The position numbers and the translations under genes were made by a program. The notes below the pieces were generated by a model, which saw only the letters and a program-made list of their open reading frames with translations, had not been told where the DNA came from and did no database searches. From positions 4,526,001 to 4,590,000 of the forward strand of contig NZ_CP032419.1 in NCBI RefSeq assembly GCF_003595175.1: a stretch of DNA of 64,000 bases. Reading direction: 5' to 3'. The stretch is from Pseudomonas cavernae. Lineage in GTDB: Bacteria > Pseudomonadota > Gammaproteobacteria > Pseudomonadales > Pseudomonadaceae. Of the stretch, positions 18,669-26,953 are shown piece by piece (the first letter of the stretch is position 1; every line of letters begins with the position of its first letter).

Positions 18669-18754
18669 GTAGGATGGGTTGAGCGCAGCGATACCCATCT
18701 TCCGCCGCCCGGACGCCCGCATGCTGGGTATCGCCACGCTCAACGCCAGCCTAC
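18669..18754. repeat. Palindromic intergenic repeat, GTAGGATGGG family, diverged copy
   Basis: 86 bp starting GTAGGATGGGTTGAGCG and ending CTCAACGCCAGCCTAC, with internal GATACCCATC and GGGTATCGC arms. It can fold into one long hairpin. Same family as 28449-28527 and 44101-44179 but with a damaged right arm. Lies downstream of rsmE and the convergent HxlR gene. Confidence 0.85.
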
Positions 18755-18791
18755 AGAGCCACCCGGCGCGCAATCCGAACCGTAGCGCGCC

Positions 18792-19286
18792 CTAACCCCG
18801 GCCTCGCGCATGCCAGTGCGCCGGCAGCAGCTGCCCGCGGTACTCCGGCGCCTCGTTGAGATCGACATCCTGCGGCCGCAACGGCTCGCCGCATTCCGAA
18901 CAGACCAGCACGCCGTGCATATGCTGCCCGCAGCCCTTGTGGATGTGGCGGATCGGCGCGCCCTCGGCACCGCTGAGGTGGCGGTCGCCCCAGTTCACCA
19001 GCGCCAGGATCGCCGGGTACAGCTCGTGGCCGCGCGCGGTCAGGCGGTACTCCTCGCGGCGCGGGCGCTCCTGATAGGCGACCTTGTCCAGCACCTGCGC
19101 CTGCACCAGCGTCTTCAGACGGTCGGCCAGCACATGACGGGTGATGCCCAGGCGCTGCTGAAAATCCTCGAAACGGCGCACGCCGAGAAAGGCCTCGCGC
19201 AGCACCAGCAGGGTCCAGCGGTCGCCGACCACTGCCAGGGTGCGCGACAGCGAACAGGGTTGTTGATCGAGTTCCTCCCAGCGCAT
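18792..19286 (-). CDS. HxlR-family winged-helix transcriptional regulator
   Basis: 164-residue regulator. HxlR domain at about 8-100, recognised by CSLSRTLAVVGDRWTLLVLR, the FEDFQQRLGITRHVLADRL recognition region and LTARGHELYPAILALVNWGD. The C-terminal part carries CSECGEPL, a possible metal-binding pair. The gene is divergent from a short-chain dehydrogenase, and the shared 117-base spacer holds two near-identical 15-bp palindromes. It most likely autoregulates and controls the dehydrogenase; the signal sensed cannot be told. Confidence 0.9.
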   Translation of the reverse strand: MRWEELDQQPCSLSRTLAVVGDRWTLLVLREAFLGVRRFEDFQQRLGITRHVLADRLKTLVQAQVLDKVAYQERPRREEYRLTARGHELYPAILALVNWGDRHLSGAEGAPIRHIHKGCGQHMHGVLVCSECGEPLRPQDVDLNEAPEYRGQLLPAHWHARGRG

Positions 19287-19329
19287 GGCCGGTCCTCCGT
19301 CAGGTAATGGCGCTACTCTAGCTTGACAG

Positions 19330-19375
19330 GTTCTAAAAAGGAACTGACTATTCTAGGCAGGTTCCAAAATGGAAC
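19330..19375. promoter_or_regulatory. Tandem operator palindromes between HxlR regulator and dehydrogenase
   Basis: GTTCTAAAAAGGAAC (19330-19344) and GTTCCAAAATGGAAC (19361-19375) are GTTCC-N5-GGAAC palindromes with starts 31 bases apart, about three helical turns. Both are preceded by CAG and followed by TGAC, so the repeat unit is about 22 bases. TTGACA (19323-19328) directly abuts the first site and would be the -35 of the dehydrogenase promoter. Binding by the HxlR protein is inferred from position and symmetry. Confidence 0.7.
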
Positions 19376-19403
19376 TGACAAACCACAACGCGGAGGAACG
19401 GCC

Positions 19404-20132
19404 ATGGCCAAACGCAAGGCGGTACTGGTAGTGGGAGCCGGCGATGCCACCGGCGGGGCGATCGCCAAGCGCTTTGCCCGCGAGGGTTATGTCGCCTGCG
19501 TGGCGCGACGCCATGCCGACAAGCTGGAGCCGCTGGTCGCGGAAATCCAGGCCGCTGGCGGCCAGGCGCGGGCCTTCGGCTGTGACGCGCGGGTGGAAGA
19601 GCAGGTGCTGGAGATGTTCCAGACCATCGAGAGCGAAGTCGGCCCGCTGGAAGTGGTGGTGTTCAACATCGGCGCCAACGTGCAGTTCTCCATCACCGAA
19701 ACCACCGAGCGGGTCTACCGCAAGGTCTGGGAGATGGCCACCCTGGCCGGCTTCCTCACCGGCCGCGAGGCGGCCAAGGTGATGCTGCCGCGTGGCCGCG
19801 GCACAGTCATCTTCACCGGCGCCACCGCTTCGTTGCGTGGCCGCGCCGGCTTCGCCGCCTTCGCCAGCGCCAAGTTCGCCCTGCGCGCCCTGGCCCAGAG
19901 CATGGCCCGCGAGTTGGGCCCGCAAGGCATCCACGTCGCCCACCCGGTGATCGACGGTGCCATCGACACCGCCTTCATCCGCGACAACTTCCCCGAGCGC
20001 TACCAACTCAAGGAACAGGACGGCATCCTCAACCCCGAGCATATCGCCGAGCAGTACTGGCAACTGCATCGCCAGCCGCGCGACTGCTGGGTGCATGAGC
20101 TGGATCTGCGCCCCTGGACGGAAACCTTCTAA
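19404..20132 (+). CDS. Short-chain dehydrogenase/reductase-like protein, catalytic Tyr replaced
   Basis: 242-residue Rossmann-fold protein. Cofactor motif GAGDATGG (about residue 11), NIGAN in place of NNAG, and TGATASLRG with the structural Ser. At the YxxxK site the sequence is FASAK: Phe stands where the catalytic Tyr is expected while Lys is kept. ATG 19404 has GGAGG upstream; the open frame from 19323 runs through the operators and is not used. Likely controlled by the divergent HxlR gene. Its TAA is one copy of the 3-bp duplication flanking a repeat element. Substrate unknown. Confidence 0.85.
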   Translation: MAKRKAVLVVGAGDATGGAIAKRFAREGYVACVARRHADKLEPLVAEIQAAGGQARAFGCDARVEEQVLEMFQTIESEVGPLEVVVFNIGANVQFSITETTERVYRKVWEMATLAGFLTGREAAKVMLPRGRGTVIFTGATASLRGRAGFAAFASAKFALRALAQSMARELGPQGIHVAHPVIDGAIDTAFIRDNFPERYQLKEQDGILNPEHIAEQYWQLHRQPRDCWVHELDLRPWTETF

Positions 20133-20303
20133 GAACCTGTTCAATGTCTCGTGAGACCAGCACCTGTCATTGCCCGTCGGTGGAAAATGCTTCGCAGATT
20201 TCCACCCTACGCCAACGTTCAGACTTTGTAGGGTGGATAACGCTTTGCTTATCCACCATTACGCCGACACGGAGCGGTCACCGGAGTGACCTTGAACAGG
20301 CTC
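20133..20303. mobile_element. MITE-like element A, divergent member, 3-bp TAA duplication
   Basis: 171 bp with ends GAACCTGTTCAA and TTGAACAGGCTC (11 of 12 bases inverted-complementary). It is flanked by TAA on both sides (20130-20132 and 20304-20306); the left TAA is the stop codon of the dehydrogenase gene. No coding capacity. The interior carries two hairpins of the GTAGGGTGGA repeat family (20179-20210 and 20228-20257), so it differs from elements B-D except at its ends. Confidence 0.75.
20179..20257. repeat. Palindromic repeats, GTAGGGTGGA family, inside element A
   Basis: Two hairpin units: GGTGGAAAATGCTTCGCAG running to TTTCCACCCTAC (20179-20210), and GTAGGGTGGATAACG to GCTTATCCACC (20228-20257). 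The same units recur at 23520-23607 and 51803-51876. Confidence 0.8.
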
Positions 20304-20340
20304 TAAGCCGCCCCTATTTCCCCGCGACAAGGACAACAAG

Positions 20341-20928
20341 ATGAGCAAGACCGTGGAATTCTTCTTCGACTTCGGCAGCCCGACCTCCTACCTGGCCTGG
20401 ACCCAGCTGCCGAAGATTGCCGCCGCAGCCGGTGCGACCATCGTCTGGCGGCCACTGCTGCTCGGCGGCGTGTTCAAGGCCACCGGCAACCAGTCGCCGG
20501 CCGAGATTCCGGTCAAGGGCCGCTACATGAACCAGGACCTGGCGCGCTTCGCCAAGCGCTACGGCGTGCCGCTGCGCTTCAACCCCTACTTCCCGATCAA
20601 CACCCTGCACCTGATGCGCGGCGCCGCCGGCTACCAGGACGACCCGCGCTTCCACGCCTACCTGGCGGCGATCTTCCAGGCCATGTGGGTCGACGAGAAG
20701 CCCATGGGCCGCCCCGAAGTGGTCGCCGAAGTGCTCGCCGCCGCCGGCTTCGATCCCGCCGACTTCGAGCGACGGATCGGTGACGAGGCGGTCAAGGAAC
20801 GCCTCAAGGCCACCACCGAGGAAGCCATCGGCCGCGGCGTGTTCGGCGCGCCGAGTTTCTTCGTCGACGGCGAGCTGTTCTTCGGCCAGGACCGCCTCGA
20901 CTTCATCGCCGAGACCCTGACGAAATAG
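20341..20928 (+). CDS. DsbA-fold isomerase, 2-hydroxychromene-2-carboxylate isomerase family
   Basis: 195-residue thioredoxin/DsbA-fold protein related to GST kappa and NahD-type isomerases. The N-terminal FFFDFGSPTSYLAW gives the catalytic Ser in the DFGSP context. NTLHLMRGA follows in the middle and GVFGAPSFFVDGELFFGQDRL at the C-terminus carries the cis-Pro loop. NahD uses glutathione to isomerise 2-hydroxychromene-2-carboxylate in naphthalene breakdown, but many homologues sit outside catabolic clusters and have unknown substrates. Here it follows the dehydrogenase on the same strand, separated by element A. Confidence 0.87.
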   Translation: MSKTVEFFFDFGSPTSYLAWTQLPKIAAAAGATIVWRPLLLGGVFKATGNQSPAEIPVKGRYMNQDLARFAKRYGVPLRFNPYFPINTLHLMRGAAGYQDDPRFHAYLAAIFQAMWVDEKPMGRPEVVAEVLAAAGFDPADFERRIGDEAVKERLKATTEEAIGRGVFGAPSFFVDGELFFGQDRLDFIAETLTK

Positions 20929-21062
20929 GCCGCAACCAGCAAGCACGGGCGTTCCAAGCGACGAGCGGTTGACGTCAACGCCTAAGAAAGTCGACCGAAT
21001 GGTCGATTAAAGAAGCGCGCCACCGACCAAACGGAGCGCCTCGTTCTTGCTGGAGAAATGGA

Positions 21063-22997
21063 ATGTTCAACTGGCTCACCGACGCGCTGGGCAACGTCAG
21101 CGTTAACCGAAAATTGGCGCTTGGTTTCGGCATCGTCCTGGCGCTGACCCTGATGGTCGCCCTGATCGGCTGGCTCAACATGAGCACTATCATCGAGCGC
21201 GGCGACAAGCTCGCCAGTCTGTCCCAGCTCAATCTGCTGGCCAAGGACTTGCGCATTCACCGCCTCAGCTACCAGTCCAGCCGCGAGGCCGAAGACCGCG
21301 AGGCGGTGCTGCAGACCCTCGACAAGCTGGATCAGCACAACCAGCAGCTACTCGGCCGCCTAACCGACCCGCAGGATCGTCAGCTCCTGGACAAGCTGAG
21401 CGGCCATATCGACGACTATCGTCGCAGCTTCGCCGCGCTGATGAAGACCTTCGACAATCGCGAAAGTGCGCGGCAGAACCTGATCCAACAGGCGACGGCG
21501 GTCGCCGACAGCATCGTCAAGGTCGAGCAGGACATCATCAACGACGCTGGCGGCGCGATCGAGCAGCGCCTGCACGACCTGCATACCTTTGCCCAGTTCG
21601 GCCGCCAGGTGGTGCAGGCGCGCTTCCAGGCCTCCACCTATACCAGTGGCGACAATCAGGCGCACAAGGCCGCCGCCCTCGGCGCCGTCGACCAGACCAT
21701 CGAAGCCCTGCGCAGCCTGCGCGGCCAGGTCGGCAGCGGCCATGAAGCCGAACTGGACGAGTCCGCAGCAGCGCTGGCGACCTATCGGGCGACCCTCGCC
21801 TCGTTCTCCGGAGAGATCGACGCCAGCCTGGCGGCGCGCGAAACCATGGTGTCGCTCGGCGGACAGATCGAAGGACTGAGCGATGAGCTGAGCGACCGTC
21901 AGGCCGCCAAGCGCGACGCCGCCGCCGAGCACGCCCGTCTGCTGATCAGCCTCGGCGTGGCCCTGGCCCTGCTGCTGGGCATCGGCGCCGCCTGGACGAT
22001 CACCCGGCAAATCGTCGCACCGCTGAACGACACCCTGGCCGCCGCCAACCGTATCGCGTCCGGCGACCTCAGCCAGGACGTACGCGCCAACCGCCGCGAC
22101 GAACTCGGCCAGTTGCAACAGGCGATGCAGCGCATGACCCTGAGCCTGCGCGAGCTGGTCGGCCGCATCCACGACGGCGTGACGCAGATCGCCAGCGCCG
22201 CCGAACAGCTTTCCGCGGTCACCGAACAGACCAGTGCCGGGGTCAACAGTCAGAAGGTCGAGACCGACCAGGTCGCCACCGCGATGAACGAGATGGCCGC
22301 CACCGTGCAGGAAGTCGCGCGCAACGCCGAGCAGGCCTCCGAGGCCGCCGCGGAAGCCGATCGCGAAGCCAGCCAGGGTGATCGTGTGGTCAGCGACGCC
22401 ATCGCGCAGATGGACCGCCTGGCCGCCGAGGTGCAGAGCTCGGCCAACGCCATGGAACAGCTCAAGCAGGAAAGCGCGAAGATCGGCAGCGTGCTCGACG
22501 TGATCAAGTCGGTCGCCGAGCAGACCAACCTGCTGGCGCTCAACGCGGCCATCGAGGCGGCGCGCGCCGGTGAGGCCGGGCGTGGCTTCGCGGTGGTCGC
22601 CGACGAGGTGCGCGGCCTGGCGCAGCGCACGCAGAAATCCACCGAGGAAATCGAAGAGCTGATCGCCGGCCTGCACAGCGGTACCCAGCAGGCCGCCAGC
22701 CGCATGGACAGCAGCCGCGAGCTGGCCGGGCGCACCGTCGAACTGGCGCGCAAGGCCGGCGACGCGCTGGCCAGCATCAACCAGCGGGTGTCGAGCATTC
22801 AGGCGATGAACCTGCAGATCGCCGCGGCCGCCGAGGAACAGAGCGCGGTGGCCGAGGAGATCAACCGCAGCGTGATCAGCGTGCGCGACATCTCCGAACA
22901 GACCGCCGCGGCCAGCGAGGAGACCGCCGCCTCCAGCACCGAGCTGGCGCGCCTGGGCGGCGAACTGCAGGCGCTGGTCAACGGCTTCCGCCTGTAA
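21063..22997 (+). CDS. Methyl-accepting chemotaxis protein, probably with HBM sensor domain
   Basis: 644-residue transmembrane chemoreceptor. TM1 at about 18-38, a large helical periplasmic region (about 40-288, the size of a helical bimodular HBM domain), TM2 at about 292-312, HAMP about 312-365, then the signalling hairpin with the invariant tip [19 protein letters not shown] and [15 protein letters not shown]. In P. aeruginosa the gene at this place (after rsmE, before a UPF0158 gene) is PA5072/McpK, an HBM receptor for alpha-ketoglutarate. Orthology is inferred from synteny and architecture; the ligand is not shown by the sequence. Confidence 0.93.
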   Translation: MFNWLTDALGNVSVNRKLALGFGIVLALTLMVALIGWLNMSTIIERGDKLASLSQLNLLAKDLRIHRLSYQSSREAEDREAVLQTLDKLDQHNQQLLGRLTDPQDRQLLDKLSGHIDDYRRSFAALMKTFDNRESARQNLIQQATAVADSIVKVEQDIINDAGGAIEQRLHDLHTFAQFGRQVVQARFQASTYTSGDNQAHKAAALGAVDQTIEALRSLRGQVGSGHEAELDESAAALATYRATLASFSGEIDASLAARETMVSLGGQIEGLSDELSDRQAAKRDAAAEHARLLISLGVALALLLGIGAAWTITRQIVAPLNDTLAAANRIASGDLSQDVRANRRDELGQLQQAMQRMTLSLRELVGRIHDGVTQIASAAEQLSAVTEQTSAGVNSQKVETDQVATAMNEMAATVQEVARNAEQASEAAAEADREASQGDRVVSDAIAQMDRLAAEVQSSANAMEQLKQESAKIGSVLDVIKSVAEQTNLLALNAAIEAARAGEAGRGFAVVADEVRGLAQRTQKSTEEIEELIAGLHSGTQQAASRMDSSRELAGRTVELARKAGDALASINQRVSSIQAMNLQIAAAAEEQSAVAEEINRSVISVRDISEQTAAASEETAASSTELARLGGELQALVNGFRL

Positions 22998-23046
22998 CGC
23001 CGATAGGGGTAGGATCAGCGGGTAAGCCATTGCAGGGGAACCGGCC

Positions 23047-23475
23047 ATGCGCCCGCTGACTATCGATCTCGACGAACTGGCCTTTGCCCTGAATACCGCC
23101 GGGCTTGACCACTACCTGGACCTGCTCAGCGGCAAGGTCGCGCTGATTCCCGTCGAGGATGCCGACCCCGAACTCGAGGCCTTGCTGCAGGCCGAGCCGG
23201 AACGTTTTCTGTTGATCGACCCGCTCAGCCCCGGCCAAGCCTTGGCGCTGATGCAGGAGTTCCTGGTCGAAGTCGGCGATCCGCACGCCTACGCCGTGCT
23301 GGAGCACGCCCTCGCCAGGCGCAAGCCGTTTCGCGCGTTCAAGCATGCGCTGCTGGCCTATCCGCAGCTGCTGGAGGCCTGGTATGCCTTCGAGGCCGCG
23401 CGCCTGCGCGAACTGGCCCTGGACTGGCTGGAGGAGAACGAACTGCAGGCGGCCCAGGGCCATACTTGGCATTGA
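23047..23475 (+). CDS. UPF0158 family protein
   Basis: 142-residue acidic cytoplasmic protein of the UPF0158 family: LTIDLDELAFALNT start, ALMQEFLVEVGDP in the middle and FRAFKHALLAYPQLLEAWY towards the end. No catalytic motif is evident and the function is unknown. It follows the chemoreceptor by 49 bases on the same strand, as in P. aeruginosa PA5072-PA5073. Repeats begin 45 bases after the stop. Confidence 0.85.
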   Translation: MRPLTIDLDELAFALNTAGLDHYLDLLSGKVALIPVEDADPELEALLQAEPERFLLIDPLSPGQALALMQEFLVEVGDPHAYAVLEHALARRKPFRAFKHALLAYPQLLEAWYAFEAARLRELALDWLEENELQAAQGHTWH

Positions 23476-23519
23476 GCGCGTCGCAGGATGAGCTCCCCCC
23501 TGCAAGCGCTTACAGCAAT

Positions 23520-23607
23520 GTAGGGTGGATGTCGCGCAGCACATCCACCGGCCTTTTGGGGTGGCAAACGCTTCGCGGTTTTCCACCCTACGACTACCCC
23601 ACCCTAC
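23520..23607. repeat. Palindromic repeats, GTAGGGTGGA family
   Basis: 88 bp with GTAGGGTGGATGTCGC to GCACATCCACC as one hairpin, then GGGTGGCAAACGC to TTTTCCACCCTAC as a second, and a further CCACCCTAC. It lies downstream of the UPF0158 gene and just before element B; together they fill the 344-base spacer 23476-23819, which holds no gene. Confidence 0.8.
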
Positions 23608-23623
23608 GCCGGCGTCCTGCTTA

Positions 23624-23819
23624 GAGCCTGTTTAGGATCTCGCGAGCTAAGGTCAGACAAGGCGAAGTCGGGCGAAGACGCACAGTTTACGAGTTGTAAA
23701 TGAGCAGTACTCGTTTCACTCGCCCTCCGGGCCGCGCTGAAGCGCGTTAGCCGCAAGCGGCTTGCTGAGCCCGACTTCAACGCGGTATGGCCGACGTGCA
23801 GCAGATCATCAACAGGCTC
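23624..23819. mobile_element. MITE-like element B, 3-bp TTA duplication
   Basis: 196 bp. Left end GAGCCTGTTTAGGATCT, right end AGATCATCAACAGGCTC, imperfect 17-bp inverted ends. Flanked by TTA at 23621-23623 and 23820-23822; the right copy is the TAA stop of the reverse-strand ABC ATPase gene. Shares TCTCGCGAGCTA near the left end, ACGAGTTGTAAATGAGCA in the middle and GGCCGACG near the right end with elements C and D, but has an extra GC-rich hairpin section. Confidence 0.82.
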
Positions 23820-24554
23820 TTACAGCACCTGCTTGAGGAAGGCCTGCGCGCGCGGGTCCCGCGGCTGGGCGAAGAACTGCGCCGGCGGGGCGTCTTCGAG
23901 CAGCTTGCCGTGATCGAAGAACAGCACGCGGTCGGCCACTTCGCGGGCGAAGCCCATCTCGTGGGTGACGCAGACCATGGTCATGCCTTCCACGGCCAGC
24001 TGCTTCATCACGTCGAGCACCTCGCCGACCATTTCCGGGTCGAGCGCCGAGGTCGGTTCGTCGAACAGCATCACCTTCGGCTCCATGCACAGCGCGCGGG
24101 CGATGGCCACCCGCTGCTGCTGGCCGCCGGACAGGCGCGAGGGGAATTCGTCGGCCTTCTGGGCGATGCCGACCTTGGCCAGCAGCGCGCGCGCCTTGTC
24201 CTCGCGTTCGGCCTTGCCGCGCTTGCGCACCACCTTTTGCGCCAGGCACAGGTTCTCCAGCACGGTCATATGCGGGAACAGGTTGAAGTGCTGGAACACC
24301 ATGCCGACTTCGCGGCGGTAGGCATTGACGTCGGTCTTCGGGTTGGCCAGGTCGAGGCCGTCGATGCTCACCGAGCCGGAATCGAGCTCCTCCAGGCCGT
24401 TGAGGCAGCGCAGGAAGGTCGACTTGCCGGAACCGGACGGACCGATCACCACCAGCACCTCGCCGCGTGCCACCGAGGTCGACACGTTGTCCACCGCGCG
24501 CACCTCGTGGCCGCGGGCATCGAAGACTTTTACCAGATCACGGACTTCAATCAC
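23820..24554 (-). CDS. Polar amino acid ABC transporter, ATP-binding protein
   Basis: 244-residue ATPase of the GlnQ/HisP type. Walker [10 protein letters not shown] (about 38-46), Q-loop [12 protein letters not shown], signature [10 protein letters not shown], Walker [14 protein letters not shown] and the H-loop VTHEMGF are all intact. It energises the importer encoded by the two upstream genes. Its start overlaps the permease end by eight bases. Its TAA stop is one copy of the duplication flanking element B. Confidence 0.95.
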   Translation of the reverse strand: MIEVRDLVKVFDARGHEVRAVDNVSTSVARGEVLVVIGPSGSGKSTFLRCLNGLEELDSGSVSIDGLDLANPKTDVNAYRREVGMVFQHFNLFPHMTVLENLCLAQKVVRKRGKAEREDKARALLAKVGIAQKADEFPSRLSGGQQQRVAIARALCMEPKVMLFDEPTSALDPEMVGEVLDVMKQLAVEGMTMVCVTHEMGFAREVADRVLFFDHGKLLEDAPPAQFFAQPRDPRAQAFLKQVL

Positions 24555-25509
24555 TTTGCGCGAGCCTCCGTTCCAGGCGGTTGGCGATTTGCGACAGCGG
24601 CAGGTTGATCACCAGGTACAGCGCCGCCACGCAGAACCAGATCTCGAAGGTCGAGAACGAGGTGGTGATCGCCTCGCGGCCGCTCTTGGTCAGCTCGGTG
24701 ATGGCGATCACCGAGACCAGCGAGGTGTCCTTGACCAGACTGATGAACTGCCCGGCCAGCGGCGGCAGCACGCGCTTGAACGCCTGCGGCAGGATCACGT
24801 GACGCATGGTCTGCGGTGCGGTCAGGCCCAGCGAGCGGGCCGCCTCGTTCTGGCCCTTGGCGATCGACTGCACGCCAGCGCGGACGATCTCGGCGACATA
24901 GGCGCCGGTGAACAGCGCCAGCGCCGCCACCCCGGCGAACTCGCGCGACAGGTTCAGTACCGTGCCGATGAAGAAGTAGAAGATGAAGATCTGCACCAGC
25001 AGCGGCGTGCCGCGCACCAGTTCGACATAGACGGTCGACAGGTCGCGCAGGGTCGAGTTCTTCGACAGCCGGCAGAGGCCGGTGGCCAGGCCGATCAGCA
25101 GGCCACAGGCGCCGGACAGCACGGACAGCCACAGCGTGGTCCACAGCCCCCAGAGCAGCGGGCCGGCCGCCCAATGACGGGTCACGCCGATCTCGTCGCC
25201 TTCGCTGACGTCATCGCCCGGGGCGACCTTGAGGCTGTCCTTGGCGACGCTCAGCTGCGTCTCGCCGCCGCTCTCGTTGGCCAGGGTCACCAGGGCCTGC
25301 TCGCCTTGCTCGGCGATGGCCTTGACGCTGGCGTAATCGGGCGCGCGTTGCGCTTCTTCGGCCTGATAGGCGAAATACTGCGGCACCCGACTCCAGCGCC
25401 ACTCGTAGGAGATCAGCGAAGTCGAGAACCACAGGGCGTAGGCCAGGGCGATGAGGATCAGGCCGGTGAGCAGATGCCAGGGCCACTGGGCGTGTTTCGG
25501 TTTAGCCAC
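24547..25509 (-). CDS. Polar amino acid ABC transporter, permease
   Basis: 320-residue permease. N-terminal helix (about 11-30), a long periplasmic loop (about 35-115) unusual for the short HisM type, then the permease core with the EAA loop ([21 protein letters not shown]). [14 protein letters not shown] is the family signature. The extended N-terminal loop resembles GltJ/YhdX-like permeases. Forms an operon with the binding protein upstream and the ATPase downstream, equivalent to P. aeruginosa PA5074-PA5076. Confidence 0.92.
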   Translation of the reverse strand: MAKPKHAQWPWHLLTGLILIALAYALWFSTSLISYEWRWSRVPQYFAYQAEEAQRAPDYASVKAIAEQGEQALVTLANESGGETQLSVAKDSLKVAPGDDVSEGDEIGVTRHWAAGPLLWGLWTTLWLSVLSGACGLLIGLATGLCRLSKNSTLRDLSTVYVELVRGTPLLVQIFIFYFFIGTVLNLSREFAGVAALALFTGAYVAEIVRAGVQSIAKGQNEAARSLGLTAPQTMRHVILPQAFKRVLPPLAGQFISLVKDTSLVSVIAITELTKSGREAITTSFSTFEIWFCVAALYLVINLPLSQIANRLERRLAQSD

Positions 25510-25532
25510 GGGTCGGTTTCCCTAAAATGCAA

Positions 25533-25555
25533 ACGCGCAGGCCGGGCCTGCGCGT
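25533..25555 (-). terminator. Intercistronic hairpin between binding-protein and permease genes
   Basis: Perfect 11-bp inverted repeat (ACGCGCAGGCC and GGCCTGCGCGT, one base between). On the reverse strand it is followed by TTTGCATTTT. In the 72-base gap after the binding-protein gene it would protect that message or partly terminate, giving more binding protein than membrane components, as in other amino acid ABC operons. The role is inferred. Confidence 0.6.
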
Positions 25556-25581
25556 CGAGTCTTGAAGCGTAGCCGAACGGC

Positions 25582-26373
25582 TTACTCCATCTCTTTCAGC
25601 CACTCGGTCTTCTTGAACCACTTGGCGTGGATACGCTCGTAGGTGCCGTCATGGTGGATCTGGTTGAGGAAGTTGTTGATCCAGTTGAGGCTGTCGTAGT
25701 CGCCCTTCTTCAGGCCGAAGGCCAGCGGCTCGTAGGTGAACGGCTCATCCAGGTAGACCAGTTTGCCGGCGCCGGCCTTGTTCACCGCCACCACGTTATA
25801 CGGCGCGTCGTAGATGAAGGCGTCGGCCTTGCCATTGACCACGTCCATCACCGCTTCCTGCTCGTTGTCGAAGCCGTGGTACTGGGCCTTGGCGATCAGC
25901 TTCTTGGCGACCATCTCGCCGGTGGTGCCGATCTTCGAGGTGATGCGGTACTGCGCGTCGTTGAGGTCCTTGTAGGACTTGATCTTGTCCGCCAGCTCCT
26001 TGCGCACCAGCAGGGTCTGGCCGACCACGATGAAGGGTTCGGAGAAGTTCAGACGCAGATTGCGCTCCTGGGTCAGGGTCATGCCCGAGCCGATCATGTC
26101 GAACTTGTTGGTCAGCAGCGCCGGGATGATGCCGTCGTAGCTGGTGGACACCAGCTCCAGCTTGACGCCCATGGATTTGGCCATGGCTTTCAGCAGGTCG
26201 ACTTCGAAGCCGATGATCTCGCCGCGCTTGTTGGTCATCTCGAACGGCATGTAGGTCGGGTCCATGCCGACGCGCAGGGTGCCGCTCTTGACCGCGTCGT
26301 CGATCATCCCGGCGTGGGCCAGGCCGCTCAGGGCGCAGGCGGAAAGCAGCAGGGTGGCGAGAAATTTCTTCAT
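25582..26373 (-). CDS. Polar amino acid ABC transporter, periplasmic binding protein
   Basis: 263-residue family-3 solute-binding protein with a signal peptide (MKKFLATLLLSACALSGLAHA, cleaved after AHA, written here only as its type). The mature part begins GMIDDAVKSGTLRVGMDP. The SBP_bac_3 core is shown by DLLKAMAKSMGVKLELV, DGIIPALLTNKFDMI and MTLTQERNLRLNFSEPF. I chose ATG 26373; the frame opens seven codons earlier. First gene of this reverse operon. The amino acid carried is not determinable. Confidence 0.93.
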   Translation of the reverse strand: MKKFLATLLLSACALSGLAHAGMIDDAVKSGTLRVGMDPTYMPFEMTNKRGEIIGFEVDLLKAMAKSMGVKLELVSTSYDGIIPALLTNKFDMIGSGMTLTQERNLRLNFSEPFIVVGQTLLVRKELADKIKSYKDLNDAQYRITSKIGTTGEMVAKKLIAKAQYHGFDNEQEAVMDVVNGKADAFIYDAPYNVVAVNKAGAGKLVYLDEPFTYEPLAFGLKKGDYDSLNWINNFLNQIHHDGTYERIHAKWFKKTEWLKEME

Positions 26374-26515
26374 GGCGAATCCTCGATTGGGCAAAGGGGA
26401 CGTGGGCGCGCGGCGCCCACCGGCAAAAATGTGCGGCGCATGCTAACTGGCATCAGCAAAGATGGCGAGTCGACAAAAGGCAAGAGACGCGCCAGCAGAC
26501 GACCTGCAGGTCAAC

Positions 26516-26953
26516 TCAGACTTGCAGCAGGAAGGTCACCGGGCCGTCGTTGATCAGCTGCACCTGCATGTCGGCACCGAAGCGGCCGGTAGCCACCTGC
26601 GGGTGCTGCTGGCGGGCCAGCGTCACCAGCGCGTCGAACAGTTCGGCGCCTTGGGCCGGCGGTGCCGCGGTGGAAAAGCTCGGGCGCAGGCCGCTGTTGG
26701 TATCGGCGGCGAGGGTGAACTGCGAGATCAGCAGCAGGCCACCACCGATGTCCTTGAGCGAGCGGTTCATCTTGCCCTCGGCGTCGCTGAACACCCGGTA
26801 GTTGAGCAGCCGCTGCAGCATCTTGGCGACGCGGGCCGGATCGTCCTGCGGCTCGACGCCGATCAGCGCCAGCAAGCCCTGGTCGATGGCACCGACGCAC
26901 TCCCCGGCGACGTCCACCCGCGCGCTGCGCACGCGCTGAATCAGGGCTTTCAT
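26516..26953 (-). CDS. dtd: D-aminoacyl-tRNA deacylase
   Basis: 145-residue enzyme that hydrolyses D-aminoacyl-tRNA, including Gly mischarged on tRNA-Ala, to protect translation. Starts [15 protein letters not shown]; the SQFTLAADT motif and the C-terminal INDGPVTF carry the active-site signatures (SQxxL and the GPxT gate). Its ATG overlaps the stop of the upstream pip gene by four bases. Confidence 0.96.
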   Translation of the reverse strand: MKALIQRVRSARVDVAGECVGAIDQGLLALIGVEPQDDPARVAKMLQRLLNYRVFSDAEGKMNRSLKDIGGGLLLISQFTLAADTNSGLRPSFSTAAPPAQGAELFDALVTLARQQHPQVATGRFGADMQVQLINDGPVTFLLQV

